From NCBI RefSeq assembly GCF_021343995.1, contig NZ_JAJTTE010000010.1, forward strand, positions 62,001-126,000: a stretch of 64,000 nt of DNA. The letters are read 5' to 3'. Source of the stretch: Pseudonocardia terrae. Its GTDB lineage: Bacteria; Actinomycetota; Actinomycetes; Mycobacteriales; Pseudonocardiaceae. The notes below the pieces were generated by a model. The model was not told the origin of the DNA, made no database searches, and saw only the letters and a list, made by a program, of their open reading frames with translations. The position numbers and the translations under genes were made by a program. Below are positions 8,227 through 17,750 of this stretch, piece by piece; the stretch's first letter is position 1; each line of letters opens with the position of its first letter.

Positions 8227-9381
8227 GTGGACTTCGCCGAGAGCGACGAGCACCGCGACCTGCGGGCGGCGGTCGGGGCCGTCGCGGCGCCCTACGGGGG
8301 CGCCTACTACGTCGAGCACGCGCGCACGGGCACGGAGTGCACCGAGCTGTGGCACGCCCTGGGCGACGCCGGGTTCGCCGGGGTCAACGTGCCGGAGGAG
8401 TACGGCGGGGGCGGCGGTGGCCTCGTCGAGCTCGCGCTGGTGTGCGAGGAGATCGCGGCGCAGGGCGCGCCGATCCTCCTGCTGCTGGTCACGCACGCCA
8501 TCTCGGCCGAGGTGATCGCCGAGTACGGCTCCGAGGAGCAGCGCAAGGAGTGGCTGCCCGGCCTCGCGAGTGGCCGGCAGAAGGTGGTCTTCGCGATCAC
8601 CGAGCCCGAGGCGGGGTCCAACACCCACAAGCTCTCGACCCGGGCGCGCCGCGTCGGCGACGAGTGGATCGTGACCGGGGAGAAGTACTACATCTCCGGC
8701 GTCGACGAGGCCGAGGCGCTGCTGCTGGTCGCGCGCACGGGCACCGTGTCTTCCGGCTCTGGGGGGCAGCTGTCGTTGTTCCTGGTCCCCACCGACGCCC
8801 CCGGCCTGCAGAAGACCGTGCTCCCGGTCGACGTCATGCTCCCGGAGAAGCAGTTCACCCTGCACTTCGACGAGGTCCGGCTGCCGGCGTCGGCGCTGGT
8901 CGGGGAGGAGGGGCAGGGCTTCCGGCAGGTGTTCCACGGGCTCAACCCCGAGCGGATCACCGGTGCCGCGTTGTGCGTCGGCATCGCGCGCTACGCCCTG
9001 GACCGTGCCGCGCGATACGCGAAGGACCGGCAGGTGTGGGACCGGCCGATCGGCGCCCACCAGGGGGTGGCGCACCCGCTGGCCAAGGCCAAGATCGAGA
9101 CCGAGTTGGCCGCGCTGATGACGCGCAAGGCGGCGTGGCTGCACGGGAACGGGTTGCCGGCCGGCGAGGCGTCGAACATGGCGAAGTACGCCGCGGCCGA
9201 GGCCGCGCTGGCCGCGCTCGACGCCGCGATGCAGACCCACGGCGGCAACGGCGTGGCGCAGGAGTTCGGGCTGCTGCCGTACTGGGGGCTGGCCCGGCTG
9301 CTGCGGATCGCCCCGGTGAACCGGGAGATGATCCTCAACTTCGTCGCCCAGCACAGCCTGGGCCTCCCGCGGTCCTACTAG
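8227..9381 (+). CDS. Acyl-CoA dehydrogenase family protein (Atu/citronellyl-type context)
   Basis: The 384-residue flavoenzyme opens the plus-strand operon. It has PEEYGGGGGG, FAITEPEAGSNTHK in the flavin-binding beta domain and TQTHGGNGV near the C-terminus. As in the minus-strand paralogue, the canonical IYEGT glutamate is replaced (RIAPVNREM), while E242 in LNPERITGA sits where isovaleryl-CoA dehydrogenase keeps its base. GTG 8227 is preferred because GGGAG lies 5 nt upstream and it gives the MDF start seen in the paralogue; GTG 8212 would add five residues. It probably makes the 2,3-double bond before carboxylation by the downstream enzymes. Confidence 0.88.
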   Translation: MDFAESDEHRDLRAAVGAVAAPYGGAYYVEHARTGTECTELWHALGDAGFAGVNVPEEYGGGGGGLVELALVCEEIAAQGAPILLLLVTHAISAEVIAEYGSEEQRKEWLPGLASGRQKVVFAITEPEAGSNTHKLSTRARRVGDEWIVTGEKYYISGVDEAEALLLVARTGTVSSGSGGQLSLFLVPTDAPGLQKTVLPVDVMLPEKQFTLHFDEVRLPASALVGEEGQGFRQVFHGLNPERITGAALCVGIARYALDRAARYAKDRQVWDRPIGAHQGVAHPLAKAKIETELAALMTRKAAWLHGNGLPAGEASNMAKYAAAEAALAALDAAMQTHGGNGVAQEFGLLPYWGLARLLRIAPVNREMILNFVAQHSLGLPRSY

Positions 9382-9451
9382 AACCCACCGGCTCCCGGAC
9401 CGGGCCCCTCGAGCCGAGCGGACCCGCCGAGCGCCGTGAACAGGAGCGCCG

Positions 9452-11040
9452 ATGACGGTCAACCTCATCCAGCGGATCAACGTCGGCGACGCGCTGACCC
9501 GCTCCGCCTTCGCCCGCCCCGACCACCTCGCGCTGGTCGACGGGGACCGCCGCTGGACCTACGCCGAGTTCGACACCTGGGTGAACCGGCTGGCCCGCGG
9601 CCTGCTCGACCGCGGCTACCGGCTGGGCGACGCGCTGGCCCTGGCCTCGGCGAACAGCGCCGAGTTCCTCGCCGTGTACTACGCCTGCGCCAAGGCCGGC
9701 GTGGTGTGTGTGCCGATCAACCTCGGCTGGCGGCCGGACGAGGTCGCGTACGTCCTCGACCACTCGCGGGCACGCGGCATCGTCGTCGAGAGCCAGCTCG
9801 TAGCGGGGCTGGCCGAGCTCGACCTACCGGAGACGATCGTCGCACCCGGTGCGGGCGAGACCGCCCCCGGAGCGACCACGCTCGCCGGCCTCGAGGACGC
9901 CGACGGCTCCCCGGTCGAGGTGGAGATCCCGGACCGGGCGCCGCTGAGCTACCTCTACACCTCGGGGACGACGTCGTTCCCCAAGGGCGTGGTGGGCACG
10001 CACCTGGCGATCCACCTCGAGTCGATGTCCGCGGCGCTGGACTCGGGGTGGAACGCCGAGGACCGCTTCATCGCGATGATGCCGATGTTCCACACGGCCC
10101 AGCTCAACGCCTTCTGCACGCCCGCGATCACCGTCGGGGCCACGATCCACGTGCACCGCGGCTTCGAGCCCGAGCGGTTCCTCGACACCGTCGAGCGCGA
10201 GCGGATCACCCAGGTCTTCGGGCTGCCGATGATGTACCGCGCGGCGCTGGAGCACCCGTCGTTCGGCGCCCGGGACCTGTCGTCGCTGCGCCGGGCCGTC
10301 TACGCCATGGCGCCCATGCCCGAGGCGCAGATCAAGGCCTGCCTCGACGGATTCTTCGGGGGTCGGCAGGAGGCGGAGCCGACGGGGTGGGGAGAACGCA
10401 GGGGGTTCGCGCTGCTGTTCGGTCAGACCGAGATGTCGCCGATCACCACGCTGTTCCGCCCGGAGCATCAGCTCAGCCACGTCGGCGCCGTCGGCACCCC
10501 GCTCACCGGGGTGCAGGTCGCGATCATGGGGCCCGACGGCGCGCTGCTCCCGCGCGGCGAGCAGGGCGAGATCGTCTACCGCGGCCCGTCGACCATGCAG
10601 GAGTACCTGCGCAACCCGGAGGCGACCGCGGAGGCGTTCCGGCACGGCTGGTTCCACTCCGGCGACGTCGGACGCTTCGGCGCGGACGGCGTGCTCTGGT
10701 TCGCCGACCGCTTCAAGGACGTGATCAAGACGGGCGGCGAGAACGTCGCCTCGATCGAGGTCGAGCGGGCGGTCTACGACGCCGAGCCGAAGGTCGCCGA
10801 GGTCGTGGTGGTCGGGCTGCCGCACGAGCGGTGGAGCGAGGCCGTCACCGCCGTCGTGGTGCCGAAGCCGGGGGAGACGGTCGACCCGGAGGCGCTGCGC
10901 GTCGCCCTCAAGGCCCGGCTCGACGGCTACAAGGTGCCCAAGTCCGTGATCGTCGTCGACGAGCTGCCGCGGACCTCGACCGGGAAGATCCAGAAGAACG
11001 TCGTCCGCGAGACGCACGCGGACCACTACGGGGGACAGTG

Positions 11041-11041
<1 letters not shown>
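9452..11041 (+). CDS. Acyl-CoA ligase (AMP-binding) with an in-frame insertion
   Basis: The 529-residue ANL ligase has a P-loop at about 169-182 (TSGTTSFPKGVV), LFGQTEMSP at about 323-331, FHSGD, KTGGENVAS and the STGKIQK lysine. Just before the QTE motif there is an insertion of about 16 residues (GGRQEAEPTGWGERRG). Its DNA contains the perfect inverted repeat GTCGGC (10362-10367) and GCCGAC (10378-10383). AGGAG precedes ATG 9452. Its TGA overlaps the next gene's ATG by one base, so the two are translationally coupled. It presumably activates the acid substrate of this pathway. Confidence 0.87.
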
Positions 11042-12639
<1,598 letters not shown>

Positions 12640-12644
12640 GACCC

Positions 12645-14642
12645 GTGATCACGAAGCTCCTGGTGGCCAACCGCGGCGAGATCGCCGCCCGCGTCATGCG
12701 CACCGCCCACGCCCTCGGCATCGCCACCGTGGCCGTGTACTCCGACCCCGACGCGTCGGCCCCGTTCGTCCGGCTCGCCGACGAGGCGGTGCGGCTGCCC
12801 GGTTCTGCCCCGGCGGAGACCTACCTGCGCGGTGACCTCGTGATCGAGGCGGCCCGCGCGACCGGCGCCGACGCCGTCCACCCCGGCTACGGGTTCCTGT
12901 CGGAGAACGCCGGGTTCGCCCGGGACTGCGCGGCCGCCGGGCTGACCTTCGTCGGGCCCACCCCGGAGGCCATCGCGTCGATGGGTTCCAAGCTCGAGGC
13001 CAAGGCGCTCATGGACAAGGCGGGCGTGCCCGTCCTCCCCGGGGCGACCGTCGGGCCCGACACCGATCTGGGCGCGGTCGCCGCGGACATCGGCTTCCCG
13101 GTGCTGGTCAAGGCCGCGTTCGGTGGCGGCGGGCGGGGGATGCGGGTCGTGCACGACCCGGCGGAGCTCGCCGACGCCGTCGAGGGCGCCCGCCGCGAGG
13201 CCGCCTCGGCGTTCGGCGACGGGACCGTGTTCCTGGAGCGGTTCGTCGTCGACCCCCGGCACGTCGAGGTGCAGATCGTCGGCGACACCCACGGCGAGGT
13301 CGTGCACCTGTTCGAGCGCGAGTGCTCGATCCAGCGGCGCTACCAGAAGATCGTCGAGGAGAGCCCGTCCCCGGCGGTCGACGACGCGCTGCGGGCCGAG
13401 CTGGGTGCCGCCGCGGTCGCCGCGGGGAAGGCGATCGGGTACACCGGCGCCGGCACCGTGGAGTTCATCGTGGACGCTTCCGGGGGGTCTCCGGGGGGCG
13501 GAGCCCGCCGGATGGAGTTCTTCTTCCTCGAGGTCAACACCCGCCTGCAGGTCGAGCACCCGGTCACCGAGCTGGTCACCGGCCTGGACCTGGTGGCGCT
13601 GCAGCTGCGGGTGGCCGAGGGCGAGCCGCTGCCGCCCGAGGTGACCGGCGCGGTCCTCGACGGGCACGCCATCGAGGTCCGGCTCTACGCCGAGGACGTT
13701 CCCGCCGGCTTCCTCCCCGCCACCGGCACCCTGCACCGCGTCCGCATCCCGGACCTGCCCGGCGTGCGGGTCGACACCGGCGTGGCGGACGGCTCGGTCG
13801 TCAGCCCGCACTACGACCCGATGCTGGCCAAGGTGATCGCCCACGGCCGCACCCGTGGCGAGGCGGCGCGGACCCTGGCCCGGGCGTTGCAGCGCGCCGA
13901 GATCCACGGCGTGACGACCAACCGGGACCTGCTCGTCGACGTCCTGCGCGAGGAGGAGTTCCTCGCCGGGCGCACCGACACCGGCTACCTGACCAGGCAC
14001 CCCGACCTCGTGAGCGGAGGGTCGCGCTCCGGCATTACGCATCACGCACCGGCGGTGGCGGCCGCACTGGCGAGCCAGGCGACCCACCGGGCCGAGGCGC
14101 AGGTGCTGGGCGGCCTGCCGAGCGGGTGGCGGAACGTCGGCGGGATGCCGCAGAAGGTCGCCTACACCCTCGGCGACGAGACGCTGGAGGTCGCGTACGC
14201 GTTCCGGCGGGGCGGGCTGACGGCCTCGGTCAACGGCACGCCGCTCGACGTGCGTCTCCTCGGGGCGACGCCCGACGCCGTCGAGCTCGAGGTCGACGGG
14301 GTGCGGCGCCGGTACACCGTGCACCGGGTCCCCGGCTGGTCGTTCGTCGACGGCCCGGACGGGTCCGCCGCCCTCGCCGAGGTGCCGCGCTTCGCCGACC
14401 CCGACGCCGTCGCCCACGCCGGGTCCCTGCTCGCGCCCATGCCGGGCGGCGTGGTCCGGGTGCTCGCCGCACCGGGCGACATCGTGACCGCCGGCCAGGC
14501 CCTGGTCGTGCTCGAGGCGATGAAGATGGAGCACACCGTGGCCGCACCCGTCGACGGCGTGGTCGGCGAGGTCCACGTGGGGCCCGGCGACCAGGTGGAG
14601 ACGGGCCAGGTGCTGGCCGTGGTCGAGGAGGAGGCGTCGTGA
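12645..14642 (+). CDS. Biotin carboxylase/BCCP fusion, acyl-CoA carboxylase alpha subunit
   Basis: The 665-residue protein starts at GTG 12645, five bases after the beta-subunit stop. Domains in order are biotin carboxylase N-domain (LLVANRGEIAARV), ATP-grasp (VKAAFGGGGRGM, K156), biotin carboxylase C-domain (HYDPMLAKVI), a linker and a C-terminal biotinyl domain with EAMKMEH (K627 biotinylated). At about 278-289 the conserved FIVDA...EVNTRLQVEHP region is interrupted by an extra SGGSPGGGARR. Its DNA (13490-13512) is a near-perfect 23-bp palindrome. The protein uses ATP and bicarbonate to charge biotin for the beta subunit. It overlaps the next gene by 4 bp. Confidence 0.9.
   Translation: MITKLLVANRGEIAARVMRTAHALGIATVAVYSDPDASAPFVRLADEAVRLPGSAPAETYLRGDLVIEAARATGADAVHPGYGFLSENAGFARDCAAAGLTFVGPTPEAIASMGSKLEAKALMDKAGVPVLPGATVGPDTDLGAVAADIGFPVLVKAAFGGGGRGMRVVHDPAELADAVEGARREAASAFGDGTVFLERFVVDPRHVEVQIVGDTHGEVVHLFERECSIQRRYQKIVEESPSPAVDDALRAELGAAAVAAGKAIGYTGAGTVEFIVDASGGSPGGGARRMEFFFLEVNTRLQVEHPVTELVTGLDLVALQLRVAEGEPLPPEVTGAVLDGHAIEVRLYAEDVPAGFLPATGTLHRVRIPDLPGVRVDTGVADGSVVSPHYDPMLAKVIAHGRTRGEAARTLARALQRAEIHGVTTNRDLLVDVLREEEFLAGRTDTGYLTRHPDLVSGGSRSGITHHAPAVAAALASQATHRAEAQVLGGLPSGWRNVGGMPQKVAYTLGDETLEVAYAFRRGGLTASVNGTPLDVRLLGATPDAVELEVDGVRRRYTVHRVPGWSFVDGPDGSAALAEVPRFADPDAVAHAGSLLAPMPGGVVRVLAAPGDIVTAGQALVVLEAMKMEHTVAAPVDGVVGEVHVGPGDQVETGQVLAVVEEEAS
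13490..13512. repeat. Palindromic in-frame insertion in the biotin carboxylase gene
   Basis: Arms TCCGG-G-GGGC and GCCC-G-CCGGA face each other across a short centre. TCCGGGGGG is also repeated directly at 13479-13487 and 13490-13498. The stretch encodes a Gly/Ser/Arg loop of about 10 residues that interrupts an otherwise conserved segment, so it looks like a small hairpin insertion that kept the frame. Confidence 0.5.
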
Positions 14643-16168
14643 ACATCGCCGGCCTGCTGCGCCGCGCTGCCGCCGACCACGCCGGCCAGGTCGCCCTGCG
14701 GCTGGAGGACACCGAGATCGGCTACGCGCAGTTCGCCGAGCGGGGCGGCCGGTTCGCGGCGTACCTGCGGGCGACCGGGGTCGAACCGGGCGAGCGGATC
14801 GGCTTCTTCCTGCCCAACTGCCTGGAGTACCTGATCGGGCTGCTGGGGACCTGGCAGGCGGGTGCGGTAGGCGTTCCCCTCAACTACCTGTTCCCCGACG
14901 CCCCGTTGCGGCACGCGATCGAGGACTCCGGGGTGACCCGGCTCGTCGCGCCGCCCGGCGACGTCGAGCGGCTGAAGACCCTGCTCGGCGGCGGCCCGGA
15001 GATCCTCACCACCGGGCCCGACGGCGGTTTCGCCCGGGTCCTGGCCGCGCACGAGCCCGTCCACGACGTCGTCCCGCGGCTGGACCGCGACGACGCGCTG
15101 CTCATGTACACCTCGGGCTCGACCGGGGTGCCGAAGGGCGTGCGGCAGACCCACCGCAACACCACCGCGCAGGTCGACGGCGTGATCGACCTCTACGAGC
15201 TCACCTCGGCCGACCACGTGCTCAACTGCATGCCGCTGTTCCACGTCGGCGGGCTGCAGCTGGCGAGCCTGCCGATCCTGCTGCGCGGCGGGCAGATCAC
15301 GTTCATGCCGCGCTGGGACGTCACAATGTGGCTCGACCTCGCGCAACGGCTGCGGCCCACCTACGGGGGCCTGATCTCCACGATGATGATCGACGTCGGC
15401 AACCGGACGGCGGCGCAGCCCGTCGTCCTCGACTCCTTCCGGATCTGCATGTTCGGCGGCTCCCGCACGCCCACGGCGGCGATCGAGCGGCTCCGGGCGG
15501 GCACCGGGATCCGGGGCGTCGAGATCTACGGGCAGACCGAGCAGAGCGGGCTCGTGGTGTCCTATGCGCCCGGCGACCCGCGCCGGCCGGACTCGATGGG
15601 GAAGCCCCTCGAGCAGGTCGTGCGGACGAGGCTCGTGCCGGTCGACGGCGGGCCGGACCTGCGGCCCGGCGACGAGGGCGTCGGCGAGCTGTGGGTGCAG
15701 GGCGACGCGGTGACGCCGGGGTACTGGCACCCGGAGCGGAGCGCAGGCGGAGCGACCCTCGGCACGGACGCGCCGGAGAAGTGGTCCGACGGCTGGTTCC
15801 GCACCGGCGACCTCATGTCCGTCGACGCCGACGGCTACCTGTACTACGTGGACCGGATCGACGACATGATCGTCTCGGGCGGGGAGAACGTGTTCCCGCA
15901 GATGGTCGAGGAGCACCTGGCGAACCATCCCGACCTCGCGGAGGTGGCGGTCATCGGGACGGCGCACGAGCGCTGGGTGGAGCAGGTGACCGCGGTCGTG
16001 GTGCCGGCCCAGCCGGGCGTGACCGCCGAGCAGATCGCCGAGTGGTGCGCCACCAACCCCGACCTGCGCGGCATGCACAAGCCGCGGCGCATCGAGATCG
16101 TCGAGGCCCTGCCGCGCACCGGCAGCGGCAAGCTGAACCGCCCCGAGCTGAGGAAGAGGTTCCCGTGA
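14639..16168 (+). CDS. Acyl-CoA ligase (AMP-binding), carboxylase operon
   Basis: The 509-residue ANL ligase starts at GTG 14639 inside the preceding TGA (GTGA overlap). It has a P-loop at about 156-170 (LMYTSGSTGVPKGV), IYGQTEQSG at about 294-302, GWFRTGD, VSGGENVFPQ and TGSGKLNRPEL. An unusual ~16-residue stretch (SAGGATLGTDAPEKWS, about 367-382) separates the YWHPER and DGWF segments that are normally close; its DNA repeats GCGGAGCG. This is the second ligase in the operon, so either two acids are activated or one ligase serves a downstream product. It overlaps the next gene by 4 bp. Confidence 0.86.
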   Translation: MNIAGLLRRAAADHAGQVALRLEDTEIGYAQFAERGGRFAAYLRATGVEPGERIGFFLPNCLEYLIGLLGTWQAGAVGVPLNYLFPDAPLRHAIEDSGVTRLVAPPGDVERLKTLLGGGPEILTTGPDGGFARVLAAHEPVHDVVPRLDRDDALLMYTSGSTGVPKGVRQTHRNTTAQVDGVIDLYELTSADHVLNCMPLFHVGGLQLASLPILLRGGQITFMPRWDVTMWLDLAQRLRPTYGGLISTMMIDVGNRTAAQPVVLDSFRICMFGGSRTPTAAIERLRAGTGIRGVEIYGQTEQSGLVVSYAPGDPRRPDSMGKPLEQVVRTRLVPVDGGPDLRPGDEGVGELWVQGDAVTPGYWHPERSAGGATLGTDAPEKWSDGWFRTGDLMSVDADGYLYYVDRIDDMIVSGGENVFPQMVEEHLANHPDLAEVAVIGTAHERWVEQVTAVVVPAQPGVTAEQIAEWCATNPDLRGMHKPRRIEIVEALPRTGSGKLNRPELRKRFP

Positions 16169-16941
16169 GCGAGACCCTGACCGACGTGGTGACCTACGAG
16201 GTCGTGGACGGGATCGCCTGGCTCACCATCGACCGGCCCGAGGCCCGCAACGCGCTGAGCAAGGCGGTCCGCGACGGGCTGTGGGAGGGCACGCGCCGCT
16301 TCGTCGCCGACGACTCCGCCGCCGTGCTGGTGCTGACCGGGGCCGGGGACAAGGCCTTCTGCGCCGGCGGCGACCTCAAGGAGATGGCGGAGACCACCCT
16401 GCAGATCCCGCCGCCGGACTTCCTGCCGCAGTTCGGGCGCAACATCGAGGTCCCCAAGCCGACGATCGCGGCGGTCAACGGGGTGGCCTACGCCGGCGGC
16501 TTCCTGTTGGCCCAGCAGTGCGACCTGGTCGTGGCCGCCGAGCACGCGCGCTTCGCCGTCACCGAGGTGAAGGTGGGCCGCGGTTCGCCGTGGGCCGCAC
16601 CGCTGTCCTGGCTGGTCCCGCCGCGGGTCGCGCTGGAGATCCTGCTGACCGGTGATCCCCTCGACGCCGCGCGCGCCCGCGAGGTCGGCCTGGTCAACCA
16701 GGTCGTCCCGGGGGCAGAGTTGCGGCAGCGCACACAGGAGCTCGCCCGGCGGATCGCGGCCAACGCGCCGCTGTCCGTGCGGGCGGCGAAGCGCACGGCG
16801 TACCTCTCCGCGGAGTGCACCCGCGCCGAGGCGTACGACCGTGCGGAGGAGATCTGGGCGCCTGTCTACCGGTCCGAGGACGCCCAGGAGGGACCCGCCG
16901 CGTTCCGCGACAAGCGGACCCCGGTGTGGAAGGGGAGGTAG
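16165..16941 (+). CDS. Enoyl-CoA hydratase/isomerase family protein (crotonase)
   Basis: The 258-residue crotonase-fold protein starts at GTG 16165 in a GTGA overlap. It has the CoA-binding FCAGGDLKEM segment (about 70-79) and the oxyanion-hole segment GVAYAGGFLLAQQCD (about 108-122). The first catalytic glutamate of classical hydratase (GGGCE) is a leucine here; the second is kept (VTEVKVG). In an Atu/Liu-like pathway it would hydrate the carboxylated enoyl-CoA (the AtuE or 3-methylglutaconyl step). The missing Glu also allows an isomerase, hydrolase or lyase role. Confidence 0.85.
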   Translation: MSETLTDVVTYEVVDGIAWLTIDRPEARNALSKAVRDGLWEGTRRFVADDSAAVLVLTGAGDKAFCAGGDLKEMAETTLQIPPPDFLPQFGRNIEVPKPTIAAVNGVAYAGGFLLAQQCDLVVAAEHARFAVTEVKVGRGSPWAAPLSWLVPPRVALEILLTGDPLDAARAREVGLVNQVVPGAELRQRTQELARRIAANAPLSVRAAKRTAYLSAECTRAEAYDRAEEIWAPVYRSEDAQEGPAAFRDKRTPVWKGR

Positions 16942-16943
16942 CG

Positions 16944-17750
16944 ATGCCCGTCTCGATGGCCGCCCTGGCCGACGACCTCGCCGCCGAGTCGGCGGAGCTG
17001 CGCGCGATGCTGGCCCCGCTGGACCACCACGGCTGGGCCCGCGACACCCCGGCCGAGGGATGGACGATCGCCGACCAGGTGTCCCACCTGGCGTACTTCG
17101 ACGACGTCGCCCTGCAGTCCGCCACGGATCCCGAGGCCTTCCGGGCCGAGCTGGAGCGGATCGAGGCCGAGGGCGGCGTGAACCCCGACGCGGTGGCCGC
17201 GCGGTTCCGCGACCTGTCCGGCGGCGAGCTGCTGCGCTGGTTCGACCTGTCCCGGGAGCGGCTGATCGAGGCGTTCCGGGGCCTCGACCCCGGGCTGCGG
17301 GTGCCGTGGTTCGGGCCGCCGATGAGCGCGGCGTCGTCGCTCACCGCCCGGATCATGGAGACCTGGGCGCACGGGCAGGACGTGGCCGATGCCGTCGGCG
17401 TGGTCCGCGAGCCCAGCGCCCGGCTGCGGCACGTGGCCCACATCGGGGTCGGGGCACGGGCGTTCAGCTACGCGCTCCACGGCCGCGAGCTGCCGGCCGC
17501 CGCGGTCCGGGTGGAGCTCGACGCCCCCGACGGCTCGCTGTGGACCTGGGGACCGGACGACGCGACCGACCGGATCACCGGGACCGCCGTGGACTTCGCC
17601 CTGCTCATCACGCAGCGGCGGCACCGCGACGACCTGGCGTTGGTCGTCACCGGGCCGGCCGCGCAGGAGTGGGTGGAGATCGGCCAGGCGTTCGCCGGCG
17701 AGCCCGGGACGGGGCGGGAGCCGGGGCTGTTCGTCGGAGGTGGTGCATGA
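16944..17750 (+). CDS. TIGR03084-like metal-binding protein (DinB/MDMPI fold)
   Basis: The 268-residue protein has an N-terminal mycothiol-dependent-maleylpyruvate-isomerase-like helical bundle. Candidate metal-binding histidines are in DQVSHLAYFDD (about residue 49), METWAHGQDVAD (about 142) and HVAHIGV (about 163). The C-terminal domain is a beta-rich SCP2-like fold ending in a Gly-rich tail. I recognise it as the TIGR03084-type family, which commonly accompanies actinobacterial acyl-CoA carboxylase/AtuA operons; its reaction is unknown. It starts two bases after the crotonase stop and overlaps atuA by 4 bp, so it is firmly part of the operon. Confidence 0.75.
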   Translation: MPVSMAALADDLAAESAELRAMLAPLDHHGWARDTPAEGWTIADQVSHLAYFDDVALQSATDPEAFRAELERIEAEGGVNPDAVAARFRDLSGGELLRWFDLSRERLIEAFRGLDPGLRVPWFGPPMSAASSLTARIMETWAHGQDVADAVGVVREPSARLRHVAHIGVGARAFSYALHGRELPAAAVRVELDAPDGSLWTWGPDDATDRITGTAVDFALLITQRRHRDDLALVVTGPAAQEWVEIGQAFAGEPGTGREPGLFVGGGA

